Below, one piece after another: positions 1 through 7,685 of a stretch of DNA of 64,000 nucleotides. Source of the stretch: Methylomonas koyamae (lineage in GTDB: Bacteria > Pseudomonadota > Gammaproteobacteria > Methylococcales > Methylomonadaceae); assembly GCF_019669905.1 (NCBI RefSeq), contig NZ_AP019777.1:682001-746000 (forward strand), written 5' to 3'. Numbering within the stretch: position 1 is the stretch's first letter; each line of letters begins with the position of its first letter. The position numbers were made by a program, and so were the translations under genes. The notes beneath the pieces were generated by a model, which did not search any database, was not told the DNA's origin, and saw only the letters and a program-made list of their open reading frames with translations.

Positions 1-905
1 GTGGTCCAGCCGCACACCTGGTTGGCGGTCTGGTCGCCTTCCTTGCCGCCGAGCGGGAAACCGGAGCAGCGCGTGCCTTGCAAATTGATGTCCTTGACGA
101 TGTTGCAAATGGCTTGCACGGTCAGTTCGGCGTGGTCGTAGGCCAGAGTGCCGGCTCCCCACAACACGACGCTGTATTTAGCGCCGCGCAATTTATCGGC
201 GACGGTTTGCAAGTCGGCGACGGCGATGCCGGCTACGCTTTGCGCCTGTATCGGTTGTTTCTTGACCAGCGCCGATAATACCGCGACGACATCGGGCAGA
301 TCGGCATCGGCGCAAGCCAGTACTTGGGCTTTTTGCCCGGACGGTGAGGTGGAGGCGTCGCCGCAGGGCGTTTTACCCAAATAAACGACTTCGCGGGCGG
401 AGGTATCCGGCAGATACATCGCGTCTTCGGTCCACAGATAGCGTTCGAAAAAACGCGGCGCGAAACCCTCCGGCACGGTGCCGACGATGAGCAGCAAGTC
501 GCAACGGTTTTTGATTTCCGCCAAGGTGGTGTTCATCCAGCCGCTATCCTGTAAGGCCAGCAAGTTGCGGCGGGCAATGTTGAAATTCCCGGTATCGACC
601 ACGGCACCAGCTTTGTCGGCCAAGGCCAACAGCGCGCGCATGCCGTTGACGTCGGTCGCGCAGCCGCCGATGGCCGGTTGCTTGGTGCCGCGCAGCAATT
701 CGGCCGCTTTAGCCGCTGCCGTTGCCAGGTCTACCGCTTGGCCCTGCACGCGTGGGGATAGGTCGCCGATCGGCTGTTCGAAAGCCGGCGTGTTGACCGC
801 GCAACCGTTGGCGGTCACTTTCAAATTTACGCCTTCCACCCTGATCGTCAGGTCGTCGGTACCGATACCGCAGAACGGGCTGGGTACCTCGGTGATTTCA
901 GTCAT
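1..905 (-). CDS. fhcB: Formyltransferase/hydrolase complex subunit B, 3' part cut by window edge
   Basis: This is the B subunit of the formyltransferase/hydrolase complex, homologous to archaeal formylmethanofuran dehydrogenase FwdB/FmdB. The complex releases formate in the tetrahydromethanopterin-linked formaldehyde oxidation route of methylotrophs, in the cytoplasm. Translation from the ATG at 905 begins MTEITEVPSPFCGIGTDD and stays open to the window edge (about 301 codons). Archaeal enzymes carry a CPFCGxxCDD iron-sulfur motif near the N-terminus. Here it reads SPFCGIGTDD, so two cysteines are missing, and the archaeal active-site cysteine region is also replaced around NFNIARRN. This agrees with what is known of bacterial FhcB, which lacks the redox cofactors. 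The gene starts 10 bp after the pterin dehydratase-like gene, so both are probably co-transcribed. Confidence 0.93.
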   Translation of the reverse strand, partial: MTEITEVPSPFCGIGTDDLTIRVEGVNLKVTANGCAVNTPAFEQPIGDLSPRVQGQAVDLATAAAKAAELLRGTKQPAIGGCATDVNGMRALLALADKAGAVVDTGNFNIARRNLLALQDSGWMNTTLAEIKNRCDLLLIVGTVPEGFAPRFFERYLWTEDAMYLPDTSAREVVYLGKTPCGDASTSPSGQKAQVLACADADLPDVVAVLSALVKKQPIQAQSVAGIAVADLQTVADKLRGAKYSVVLWGAGTLAYDHAELTVQAICNIVKDINLQGTRCSGFPLGGKEGDQTANQVCGWT

Positions 906-915
906 CGTGCTGTCC

Positions 916-1293
916 TCAGTCTTTTTTAATGTATTTGAAACGCGGATCGTCCGGCGTGCCTTCGAAGATGCCGTTGGACTCGTTCGCCGCATCCCACTGC
1001 AAGACGTCCTCGATTTTCTTGGCCAACGCAAAATCCTTGTCGGTCACGCCTTTGGCGGCGTGAGTGACCAGTTTAACGATCACGAAAGCATAGGAAACCG
1101 TCAGGTCCGGGTGGTGCCAGGCTTTTTCCGCCAAATGGCCTACCGTGTTGACTACCATCAACGTGGCTTTCCAACCGCTGGTCTTATATTTGCGGCGAAT
1201 CCAGCCGTTTTCGTAGTACCAATGCGGTAATTCGCGGCTTAAACGTTCGGCAATTTCGGCTTCGCTGTAAACCTTGGGCGTATCGTGCGGCAT
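916..1293 (-). CDS. Pterin-4a-carbinolamine dehydratase family protein linked to the C1 cluster
   Basis: A 125-residue member of the pterin-4a-carbinolamine dehydratase (PCD/DCoH) fold. The family signature is present: E-K-A-W-H-H-P-D at about residues 56-63, then a Tyr six residues on (LTVSY) and a later His (VTHAAKG) and Asp. Classical PCDs dehydrate 4a-hydroxytetrahydrobiopterin. No aromatic amino acid hydroxylase is visible here, and the gene sits 10 bp upstream of fhcB, so a role in tetrahydromethanopterin metabolism is more likely; PCD homologues are known companions of methylotroph C1 gene clusters. The N-terminus carries a 20-residue extension before the core. Start ATG at 1293. The family call is secure; the substrate is inference. 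Confidence 0.88.
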   Translation of the reverse strand: MPHDTPKVYSEAEIAERLSRELPHWYYENGWIRRKYKTSGWKATLMVVNTVGHLAEKAWHHPDLTVSYAFVIVKLVTHAAKGVTDKDFALAKKIEDVLQWDAANESNGIFEGTPDDPRFKYIKKD

Positions 1294-1735
1294 CGTCTAT
1301 CCCCGGGCTAAAGTCAATGCGGCATTCTATCGCACAGTTTGGTCCGGTGTCTTTATGCTGCGGGGCGGCTCAGTCGTTTTAACCAATTTTCCAGCCGCCG
1401 CCGAGTCGGATCGCTCATTCGACCGCAAACCGCTTGCCGCCAATCGGGCAAATTGCCCAATTTCCACAGGAGCCAACGGTTGCCGATAATTTTCCGGATA
1501 AGTGTCACAGTTTGGCGCTCGCCCGGTACAGATTTTTCTGCGCCGGCCGCTTAACCGGATGAGCGTTGCCGATATCGCTTTCATGCAGACTTCCGCCGTC
1601 GATGCGGCCGGTCAGGCGGGGCCGGCAAACGTGGGGCATTGAAAATCCGAGGTTTCGTCTCCAATTCGGCACTGAACTCAACGCCGATAACCGGAGTTCG
1701 AAGCCAAAAAACTAACTCAAACGGGGGATAAAAAT
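1294..1735. other. Intergenic region without a convincing gene
   Basis: About 440 bp between two divergent genes. Open frames on both strands here are short, arginine-rich and lack ribosome binding sites. It should hold the promoter for the C1-cluster genes leading left, but I could not pick a clear -35/-10 pair. A short palindrome GGGCAAATTGCCC lies near 1447-1459; similar GGGCAA/TTGCCC palindromes occur near 8959. Confidence 0.4.
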
Positions 1736-1942
1736 ATGTCTACGATGTCTTTGGAAGCATTATTACGAACCGTGTCCGAGCAGGAAGCCCAGATCGTTGA
1801 ATTGAAGCGCCAAGTCATGTGGCTGCAATCCTTGCTGGAGAACCAGCGCCGGCTGCATTTGGCGCAAGAATTGGTCCAGATGGTTTGCCAGTATCCGGAC
1901 AAACTGGACCGGCCGATGGTGGTTTCGACCGAGATACATTGA
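1736..1942 (+). CDS. Small coiled-coil hypothetical protein
   Basis: A 68-residue frame starting at ATG 1736 behind a purine-rich GGGGGA about 6 bases upstream. It encodes MSTMSLEALLRTVSEQEAQI and then a heptad-like stretch rich in Glu, Gln and Leu (about residues 5-45), so a short coiled coil is likely. There is no signal peptide or membrane segment. It stands alone, convergent with the small gene at 1994-2185. It resembles in size and style the small coiled-coil proteins seen near cell-division genes, but I cannot assign a family. The upstream site and non-shadow composition support it as real. Confidence 0.5.
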   Translation: MSTMSLEALLRTVSEQEAQIVELKRQVMWLQSLLENQRRLHLAQELVQMVCQYPDKLDRPMVVSTEIH

Positions 1943-1993
1943 TTCGGCCTGCGCTTGGCGTGAGCGATTTGGTGCGCTTACGCCGGTCCGGGT

Positions 1994-2185
1994 CTAGCCT
2001 TTCGACAGCCACTCGTTGCGCATCTCTTCGACTCGCCGCATCATCTCGTCGAGCGCTTTAACGGATTCCTGATGCAGCGGGTGGGCGCGGTTATGCACCG
2101 GATGCTTGGTGTCGTTGAGCAATTCTTCAATGAACCGCTCGTATTCCATCAGTTCGGTGGGTATGGAGTCTGGCTTTTCTTTCAT
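1994..2185 (-). CDS. Small charged hypothetical protein
   Basis: A 63-residue protein, MKEKPDSIPTELMEYERFIE at its start, rich in Glu, Arg and His and predicted mostly helical (HQESVKALDEMMRRVEEM). It has no signal peptide, membrane helix or metal motif. ATG at 2185 has no strong Shine-Dalgarno. It lies downstream of the small RNA terminator at 2221-2245 on the same strand, so it needs its own promoter in the 2186-2220 gap or depends on read-through. Function unknown. Confidence 0.5.
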   Translation of the reverse strand: MKEKPDSIPTELMEYERFIEELLNDTKHPVHNRAHPLHQESVKALDEMMRRVEEMRNEWLSKG

Positions 2186-2220
2186 CAGAATAACAAGTTG
2201 AATGAAGTGATAAGAACATA

Positions 2221-2245
2221 AAAAAGCCCACGATAAAGTGGGCTC
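2221..2245 (-). terminator. Intrinsic terminator of the candidate small RNA
   Basis: On the minus strand a perfect 7-bp stem AGCCCAC/GTGGGCT with loop TTTATC is followed directly by six Ts. There is no T-run on the plus strand, so it stops minus-strand transcription. Confidence 0.85.
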
Positions 2246-2403
2246 CGTCCGGTGTTTTTATGTTTTTTGATGGACGCCTACCCGATGTGGCGGTAGGTTA
2301 AAGTGTTGCGCTATTTTTCTTGTTATACCGCCGAAGCGGTCGCTTACCTCCTCCCCCTTTTTAAAGATGCGCCGTTGCAAGGCGCATTGACCTGAGTCAA
2401 GGT
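2221..2403 (-). ncRNA. Candidate structured small RNA, about 183 nt
   Basis: A non-coding interval on the minus strand framed by a good sigma70 promoter (2410-2438) and a perfect terminator (2221-2245). Between them lie successive hairpins, in transcript order: TTGAC-TCAG-GTCAA (2387-2400), ATGCGCC-TTGCAAC-GGCGCAT (2367-2387), ACCGC-TTCG-GCGGT with a UUCG tetraloop (2325-2338), CCTACC-N9-GGTAGG (2276-2296) and GTCC/GGAC closing at 2250-2275. An unpaired GGGGGAGGAGGT (about 2345-2356) looks like a strong Shine-Dalgarno but no start codon follows, so it may pair with or titrate something. It does not match 6S, 4.5S, tmRNA or RNase P as I know them. RNA identity is inference from promoter, terminator and structure; family unknown. 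Confidence 0.62.
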
Positions 2404-2409
2404 GGGCGC

Positions 2410-2438
2410 ATTCTATTGAAGAAAAATGCGCTTGTCCA
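2410..2438 (-). promoter_or_regulatory. Sigma70-type promoter of the candidate small RNA
   Basis: Minus strand: -35 TGGACA (2433-2438), 17-bp spacer, -10 TAGAAT (2410-2415). Expected start is near 2403. Confidence 0.65.
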
Positions 2439-2446
2439 GAAAAAAC

Positions 2447-2461
2447 GCGACAATTTGTCGC
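2447..2461. promoter_or_regulatory. Perfect palindrome, candidate operator
   Basis: GCGACAATTTGTCGC has 7-bp perfect arms around one base. It lies just upstream of the -35 box of the small RNA, centred near -51, and also upstream of the divergent VOC gene. It resembles the redox regulator RegA/PrrA/RoxR-type box (GNGMC-N5-GNCGC); the regulator is inference. Confidence 0.5.
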
Positions 2462-2606
2462 ATAATGAATTTATGGGTTTTACCCGGCGTGCGAATAGCG
2501 GCTCGCTGCTACGCTAGTGCTTGATTTCACTGAACTTGCCGCAAAACTGTTGTGCGGTATAAATTGGCCGGAAATTTCTCCGCAACCGGCCGTTGGAGCT
2601 TACCCG

Positions 2607-2903
2607 ATGGACACCATTCACCACATTGCCATTCAAGTCGACGATATTCAGCAAAGCGTGGACTGGTACAAAAGCCGCTACCAACTAAAGGTGGCATACC
2701 AGGACGAAACCTGGGCTTTGCTGCAATTCGCCAACGTGGCCCTGGCGTTGGTATTGCCCAACCAACACCCGCCGCATTTCGCGATTGTATCCGAGCATGC
2801 CGAGGACTACGGCCCGTTGCAAACCCATCGCGACGGCACCGCGTCGGTCTATATCCAGGACCCGGCCGGCAATCAGATCGAGATGATCCGTCTGGCCAAA
2901 TGA
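2607..2903 (+). CDS. VOC-family (glyoxalase/bleomycin resistance fold) protein
   Basis: A 98-residue single-domain vicinal oxygen chelate protein. It begins MDTIHHIAIQVDDIQQSVDW, the usual first beta-alpha unit with a His metal-ligand candidate, and ends with the typical DPAGNQIEMIRLAK containing the last Glu ligand candidate. The middle (HPPHFAIVSEHAED) supplies another His. I chose ATG 2607 because GGAG lies 8 bases upstream and the domain begins right there; the frame is open further upstream but carries no family sequence. At under 100 residues it holds one VOC module and should dimerise. The substrate is not predictable: such proteins include lyases, dioxygenases and binding proteins. 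It stands alone between divergent and convergent neighbours. Confidence 0.85.
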   Translation: MDTIHHIAIQVDDIQQSVDWYKSRYQLKVAYQDETWALLQFANVALALVLPNQHPPHFAIVSEHAEDYGPLQTHRDGTASVYIQDPAGNQIEMIRLAK

Positions 2904-2912
2904 CGCCGGTAG

Positions 2913-3422
2913 TCATACCCGACCGGCTTCCTGCAGCATCGCATAGGCGGCATTAATTCTTCGGGTTTCATCTTCCGCGACCTGCCTGATTTTCGCGCCC
3001 AGATTTTCCACCTTGTCCGGGTGGTATTCCGAAATTTTCTTTTTGTAAGCGGTGCGAATGTCCATTGGAATCGCATCGGCCTTGACATCCAGAACGGTAA
3101 AGCATTCGTCCAAGGTTTTGATCGCGGTATCGTCTTCCGGCAGTTTGATTTCGGTGATATAGACGTTGCCGTGCGCGTCCACGTCCAATTTAAATTGCGC
3201 CGCACATTTGCGGCATTGGGCCTTATTGCTTTTGAGCGGGAGCGTGAATTTGATTTGCTGGGCGCAAGCCGGGCAGGAGATGACCCGGTCGTCGGGATTG
3301 GGCTTGGTTACCGCGGGCTTCGGCAATTTCCGCCGCTTTTGTCTGGCGCGGTGCCTGATCAGCAAATAGCTAAAGGCCAGTGCGGCGACGAATGCCGCTA
3401 TGGCGAAAATAATCGGATTCAT
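2913..3422 (-). CDS. Membrane-anchored zinc-ribbon J-domain protein
   Basis: About 169 residues from ATG 3422, starting MNPIIFAIAAFVAALAFSYL, a single N-terminal transmembrane helix. It is followed by a basic cytoplasmic stretch (RHRARQKRRK), a four-cysteine zinc ribbon (CPAC about residue 51 and CRKC about residue 70), and a C-terminal J domain with the essential HPD tripeptide (SEYHPDKVEN). J domains stimulate DnaK-type chaperones, so this is probably a co-chaperone recruiting DnaK to the inner membrane, with the zinc ribbon reading substrate or nucleic acid. An upstream in-frame start at 3491 would bury the helix behind a polar leader, so 3422 is preferred. It runs convergent to the VOC gene, 9 bp apart. 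The partner is unknown. Confidence 0.82.
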   Translation of the reverse strand: MNPIIFAIAAFVAALAFSYLLIRHRARQKRRKLPKPAVTKPNPDDRVISCPACAQQIKFTLPLKSNKAQCRKCAAQFKLDVDAHGNVYITEIKLPEDDTAIKTLDECFTVLDVKADAIPMDIRTAYKKKISEYHPDKVENLGAKIRQVAEDETRRINAAYAMLQEAGRV

Positions 3423-3566
3423 TGGCGGGTGGTCTGCGAAGCTTTGAGCGCGGGTTGCCGGTGTCGAAAAGTGTAGACGATACCGGCGCAACCGGCTGCC
3501 GCCGCGGCTCGGCTGCCATGTGAAACAGTGCCCGCGCCGCCGCTTGCAGAAAGTTTGGCAGCGCGC

Positions 3567-4250
3567 TTAAACCTCAGCCCACATCCGCAGCAGGTTATGG
3601 TAGCAGCCGGTTAGATTGACCACCGGCTCGCTGTCGCCGCCGGTATTGCGCAATTGCAGGACGGCCATGTCCATTTCGAACAGCAGCCGGCGGCGCTCGG
3701 TTTCGCGAACCATGCTTTCCAACCAAAAAAATGACGCCACTCTGGCGCCGCGGGTTACCGGTTCCACCCGATGCAGGCTGGAACCGGGGTACAGCACCAT
3801 GTCGCCGGCTGCGAGTTTGACGGCGTGCTGGCCGTAGGTGTCTTCGATCACCAGTTCGCCGCCGTCGTAACTGTCCGGATCGGCCAGAAAAATCGTCGCC
3901 GACAGGTCGGTGCGCACCCGCTGGCCGGTCACCGGACAATGGCGGACCGCATTGTCGATATGGTTACCGAAGGTGTTGTGTTTGCCCTCGTAACGGTTGA
4001 ACAAGGGCGGGAAAATGCGCTTGGGCAAGGCCGCCGAGAGGAACAGCGCGTTTCGATTCAAAGCCGCCAGTAACACGGCACGAGCGGCCGCACTCTGTTC
4101 CGATTGTTCCGGCAATTGCCAATTGTTTTTGACTTGCGCCGACTGGCTGCCGGCCGTGATGAGGCCATCGGCCCAGGCAGCGTCGGCCAGGATGGCGCGA
4201 ACTTGGTTAAGTTCGTCCGCGTTCAACACCTCCGGAATTTCGATCAGCAT
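3567..4250 (-). CDS. piuC: Fe(II)/2-oxoglutarate-dependent dioxygenase PiuC (PKHD-type hydroxylase)
   Basis: A 227-residue protein of the YbiX/PiuC family of Fe2+-dependent oxygenases. The double-stranded beta-helix ligands are visible: H-x-D in GNHIDNAV (about residues 96-103) and the distal His in [12 protein letters not shown] (about 157-168), with the following Arg positioned for 2-oxoglutarate. The family length (about 225) matches. PiuC genes travel with catecholate siderophore receptors, and this one is third in a receptor-PepSY-piuC operon, starting only 3 bp after the PepSY gene. It probably modifies a siderophore or a component of iron release in the cytoplasm; the actual substrate is not established for the family. 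Fur control is expected through the box at 7376-7394. Confidence 0.92.
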   Translation of the reverse strand: MLIEIPEVLNADELNQVRAILADAAWADGLITAGSQSAQVKNNWQLPEQSEQSAAARAVLLAALNRNALFLSAALPKRIFPPLFNRYEGKHNTFGNHIDNAVRHCPVTGQRVRTDLSATIFLADPDSYDGGELVIEDTYGQHAVKLAAGDMVLYPGSSLHRVEPVTRGARVASFFWLESMVRETERRRLLFEMDMAVLQLRNTGGDSEPVVNLTGCYHNLLRMWAEV

Positions 4251-4253
4251 GGT

Positions 4254-4964
4254 TCAAGCCCCAATCGCATCGAAAGCAAAATAAAGCATCAGGCTCAACG
4301 AACCCAAACCCAAGCCGGCCGCGGCCAGCCGGTTGCCGTGCAGCCGGGTCCACAGCAAAGTGCCGGTCAAGCTTAATAAGATCAAGCCGCCAGCCAGCGT
4401 ATCGACCAACAACACCCAACCCATGCCCATGCCGACGCCCTTGTGCAGATTGTTCAAGGTTTGCAACAGGTTGGCATCGCTTTGTTTGACCGTGACGAAG
4501 GCGTTGCCTTCCCAATATTCTGCCGACAACAGGTGTTGCGGGTTGCGCAAATTGATTTGCCACGACGCCGGCTGTTGTACCGGCTGGTTATTCCAGGTCA
4601 CGGTCTTGCCCGGCTCTTTACGCGCCCTGGCGTGGCTGGTATCGACGTTGAGGGTTTGGCCCAGCCAGGCCGCCAACGCTTTCGGGTCGGCCGGTTTCGG
4701 CTCGGGCAGGGCCATCTGGATTTCCTTGGGTTCCATGCGGCCAATCGGTATTTTCAAGATGTCGCGATGATTCATCAAAATCCCGGTAAAGCCAAACAAC
4801 AGGCCCAGTGTCGCCCCCCACAGTCCGAACCAGGCATGGGTGCGGCGCAGCCATTTTAAAAATGCGCCGCGGGACAGGCTTCTCGGCAAAAAAAGATAGC
4901 CGCCGTTGGTTTTCTGCGGCGGGCGGTTGGCTGGCTTAGACAAAATTTCGGCGCTGCTATTCAT
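4254..4964 (-). CDS. PepSY-associated transmembrane protein of the iron operon
   Basis: A 236-residue inner-membrane protein. A cytoplasmic N-terminus is followed by a PepSY-TM type helix (RTHAWFGLWGATLGLLFGF, about residues 41-59), a periplasmic PepSY-like region with the HKGVGMG stretch (about 172-178), and two C-terminal helices (WVLLVDTLAGGLILLSLTG and LGSLSLMLYFAFDAIGA). This reduced layout is typical of PepSY-TM proteins encoded beside TonB-dependent siderophore receptors, where they are thought to help reduce or release iron at the inner membrane. It lies 66 bp after the receptor gene, with a strong hairpin in the gap, and 3 bp before piuC. The biochemical function of the family is poorly defined. 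Confidence 0.82.
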   Translation of the reverse strand: MNSSAEILSKPANRPPQKTNGGYLFLPRSLSRGAFLKWLRRTHAWFGLWGATLGLLFGFTGILMNHRDILKIPIGRMEPKEIQMALPEPKPADPKALAAWLGQTLNVDTSHARARKEPGKTVTWNNQPVQQPASWQINLRNPQHLLSAEYWEGNAFVTVKQSDANLLQTLNNLHKGVGMGMGWVLLVDTLAGGLILLSLTGTLLWTRLHGNRLAAAGLGLGSLSLMLYFAFDAIGA

Positions 4965-4996
4965 GGCGATTTACCCAATAAAGCGGAATCAGGTTA

Positions 4997-5024
4997 CGGG
5001 AAACGCCGGCTTCGGCGTTTCCCG
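4997..5024 (-). promoter_or_regulatory. Strong intercistronic hairpin after the siderophore receptor gene
   Basis: A perfect 12-bp stem CGGGAAACGCCG/CGGCGTTTCCCG with a 4-base loop sits between the receptor stop and the PepSY gene. No T-run follows on either strand, so it is better explained as an RNA-stability or partial attenuation hairpin that lets the receptor be made in excess of the downstream genes. Confidence 0.6.
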
Positions 5025-5030
5025 GCAAGG

Positions 5031-7220
5031 TTAATATTTGAAACTGACGGTCAATTGGCCGGACACCGGGCTACCCGGCAGAGCCGAGTTTTGCTGGCCC
5101 GACTCGTAATACACCGTATCGGTCAGGTTGAACACGTTCAGTTGCACATCGTAATGCTTCTGGTGGTAAGCCACCACTGCGTCCAACCGGGCATAGCCGG
5201 GCAGCACGGCTTCGTTGACGTTGTCGGCGTAACGGTGGCTGGCGTAAAACACGCCGCCGCCGATTTCCCAATGGTCGGTTAAATGGTAAGTGGTCCAGGC
5301 CACGCCGCTATCCTCCGGCACGTTGACCGGCGTCATGCCCAGAAAGGATTTGACCGCGCCGCTGACCGAGCCGGTGGCCGTTGACGTTGATTTGGTAATT
5401 TCCGCATCGAGGTGGGCATAGGTGATCGATGCATCCCAGTTCGGCATGATTTCTCCGGCCAAGCCCAGCTCGAAGCCGTCGGTGCGTTGCTCGCCGGCCA
5501 AAATTTGCAAATTTGGGTCTAGCGGCGACGTGGTGCGGGCGTTGGTTTTTTCCAGGCGGAATATCGCGGCGGTGGCCGACAGTTTGCCGTCGAACAAATC
5601 CCACTTGGCACCGATCTCGTAATTGTGGTTTTGCTCGGGCGGCAGGTTGGCGTTGTTGGCCGACAAACTCAGGCTTTCCGCCGACGGATTGAAGGATTTG
5701 CCGTAGCTGAAGTAGTAAGACTGCTCCTTGCTGGGTTGCCAGATAATGCCGCCGCGCGGGCTCCATTGCGAGACGCTGGAATCGAAATTGCCGGTGCTGA
5801 TCCGGTCGATTTGCTGGGCTTCGAATACGTCGTAACGAGTGCCACCGAGGATTTTCCATTCCGGCGTGATTTCGAATTGGTCCATCAAATAGCCGGCGTA
5901 GGTTTGAGCCCGAGTCAAGCGGTTGGTGGCCAAAACGCCGCTGAAGTCGTAAGCCAGGCCGCTGGTGCTGGCCGTGATGCGCGGATCGAACACCGAGACT
6001 CGGCTCAAGCCGGTCGAGTTTTTGGATTTGAAGTCGTACTCTTCCCAACCGAATTCGCTGCCGAACATCAAGGTATTGACGTGGCCGAACAGCGGTTTCT
6101 TGTACACGAAGTCGGTCTGGTTATAGACGTTTTCCTGCGTGTTCAGCCGCAAGGCCTGGCTGCGGTTGATGGTGCCGGCATTGACGCCGGAAAGCGCCGC
6201 GGCTCCCGAATAGAGATGAGTCAGGTATTTACGCTCGTAGTCGCCGTAACGCACAGTGTTTTTCACCGAAAAATCCTGGTTGAAGCGGTGGGTCAGGGCG
6301 ACGGTGGCGACGTTGACGTCAGTGTCCATCATCCGGTTGTCGTAATAACCGTAGAAGGTATTGATCGGCACGTCGGCCGGTCGGCCGTTATACATCGGTA
6401 CGCCGTAGTCGAAGACGCCGTCTTCCTGTTGGTGCAACAGATTCAAGGTCAAGTCGGTGTCGGCCGTAATATCCCATTTGAACGACGGCGCGATGCCCCA
6501 GCGGTTGGTGTAGTTGTAGTCGCGGAACGAATCGGCATCCTGGTACAGCACATTCAAACGTGCGCCAAAATCCTGGTATTTGGTTTCGGCGTCGATGGTG
6601 GTGCGTTTGAAGTCGTACAGGCCGTAGGTAAAGTTACCGGTGATGCCGGTTTTGCCCGTGGGCTTTTTGAACACCTGGTTGATCACGCCGCCGGTGGCGC
6701 CGCGGCCGAACAGAATCGACGATGCGCCCTTCAGCACTTCGGCGCGTTCTATGAAAAACGTATCGCGGGCATACTGGCCGTTGTCCTTGACCCCGTCCAG
6801 ATATTGGTCGGAGTTGGCGGAAAAACCGCGCAGCGTGATCGAGTCGCCGGTACGGCCGCCTTCGCCGGCGGCGATGGTCAGGCCGCTGACGTTGCGCAAA
6901 GCGTCGCGCAAATTAAAGGCGTTTTGCGATTCGATCAATTCTTCCTTGACCACGCTGATCGATTGCGGAATGTCGCGAATCGCCATTTCGGTTTTACTGC
7001 CGGTGGTCGAGGTGTCGGCCTTGAACCGGTTGACCGGTTTGTCGCGGTTGGCTTTGACCTTAACGTCGTCCAGCACCACTTCTTGGTCGGGATCGGCGGC
7101 TTGCTCGGCCGGCGGCGCGGCTAAAGCCATGCCGCTCAAGGCTGCGCCAAGCGGCAATAAGGCGCCCAGCCGCCACTTGGCGTTGCCGGATTTAGTACGG
7201 AGTTGTTTGGTGTCGGACAT
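5031..7220 (-). CDS. TonB-dependent siderophore receptor, Fiu/PiuA type
   Basis: A 729-residue outer-membrane receptor. It starts at ATG 7220 behind AGGGGAA, with a signal peptide ending near MALAAPPAEQ, a TonB-box-like stretch EVVLDDVKVKA, a plug domain (IPQSISVVKEELIESQNAFN, then RDALRNVSGLT, and LKGASSILFGRGATGGVINQ), and a 22-strand barrel ending in the aromatic residue of TVSFKY. Sequence style and neighbours (PepSY protein, piuC) place it with the catecholate ferri-siderophore receptors of the Fiu/PiuA group. Import would be driven by TonB-ExbBD; a set is encoded at 20146-22098 in the heme locus. A Fur box lies about 155 bp upstream. The frame remains open upstream to 7376, but that leader precedes the signal peptide and is not used. 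The exact siderophore is unknown. Confidence 0.93.
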   Translation of the reverse strand: MSDTKQLRTKSGNAKWRLGALLPLGAALSGMALAAPPAEQAADPDQEVVLDDVKVKANRDKPVNRFKADTSTTGSKTEMAIRDIPQSISVVKEELIESQNAFNLRDALRNVSGLTIAAGEGGRTGDSITLRGFSANSDQYLDGVKDNGQYARDTFFIERAEVLKGASSILFGRGATGGVINQVFKKPTGKTGITGNFTYGLYDFKRTTIDAETKYQDFGARLNVLYQDADSFRDYNYTNRWGIAPSFKWDITADTDLTLNLLHQQEDGVFDYGVPMYNGRPADVPINTFYGYYDNRMMDTDVNVATVALTHRFNQDFSVKNTVRYGDYERKYLTHLYSGAAALSGVNAGTINRSQALRLNTQENVYNQTDFVYKKPLFGHVNTLMFGSEFGWEEYDFKSKNSTGLSRVSVFDPRITASTSGLAYDFSGVLATNRLTRAQTYAGYLMDQFEITPEWKILGGTRYDVFEAQQIDRISTGNFDSSVSQWSPRGGIIWQPSKEQSYYFSYGKSFNPSAESLSLSANNANLPPEQNHNYEIGAKWDLFDGKLSATAAIFRLEKTNARTTSPLDPNLQILAGEQRTDGFELGLAGEIMPNWDASITYAHLDAEITKSTSTATGSVSGAVKSFLGMTPVNVPEDSGVAWTTYHLTDHWEIGGGVFYASHRYADNVNEAVLPGYARLDAVVAYHQKHYDVQLNVFNLTDTVYYESGQQNSALPGSPVSGQLTVSFKY

Positions 7221-7375
7221 ACGTTCCCCTAAGTTGGCATGATTCGGTTGGCTGCCTGGCGAGGAACGCTGGGTGGCTATTTCAGTGTTGCGATTCTTGT
7301 CTCCGGCGCGGTTGACGGCGGAAGATCGGACTATTGAGAACTTGGATAAAAACAGCGTTGCTGGAATCGTTCTCA

Positions 7376-7394
7376 AATAATAACGATTCTCATT
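7376..7394 (-). promoter_or_regulatory. Fur box for the siderophore receptor operon
   Basis: On the minus strand AATGAGAATCGTTATTATT matches the 19-bp Fur consensus arrangement and agrees in 16 of 19 positions with the second box at 7638-7656. It is positioned to repress the leftward receptor-PepSY-piuC operon when iron is plentiful. Confidence 0.75.
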
Positions 7395-7637
7395 TTATGT
7401 GTTTCGTTTTGATTGTCAACCGTTGCTCAAGCGCAACAAGTTGCAATGGACGCCGTTTTTGGTGGCCTAATCCACAGGCCACAGAGCCGGCGTGGAAGGT
7501 GCTATTTCTATTCGAAATTCCGGCGAGCTTGGGTTTGGTGCGGCCAAGCTTGATCAATTCCTCGAACTGATCCGGCATTGTTGGGTGCGGCGAAAAAAAT
7601 AATTTCATCGCAACAAGGGAAAAAGCTTTACTGTGCA

Positions 7638-7656
7638 AATGAGAATAATTATCATT
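7638..7656 (+). promoter_or_regulatory. Fur box for the small-protein operon
   Basis: AATGAGAATAATTATCATT is a near-perfect palindromic Fur site ending about 30 bp before the GTG start at 7686. It faces right, toward three small genes. Confidence 0.82.
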
Positions 7657-7685
7657 TGTTTCAAATTCACTGCCTGTCAGTACCC

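Noticed and set aside
2387..2400. TTGACCTGAGTCAA as an FNR/Anr box
   Set aside because: It lies downstream of the small RNA promoter, inside the predicted transcript, where it forms the first hairpin; a structural explanation fits better.
5625..7124. 499-codon frame on the plus strand
   Set aside because: It is antisense to the siderophore receptor, which has signal peptide, plug and barrel; the frame shows Val/Ala/Gly/Arg bias and no domain.
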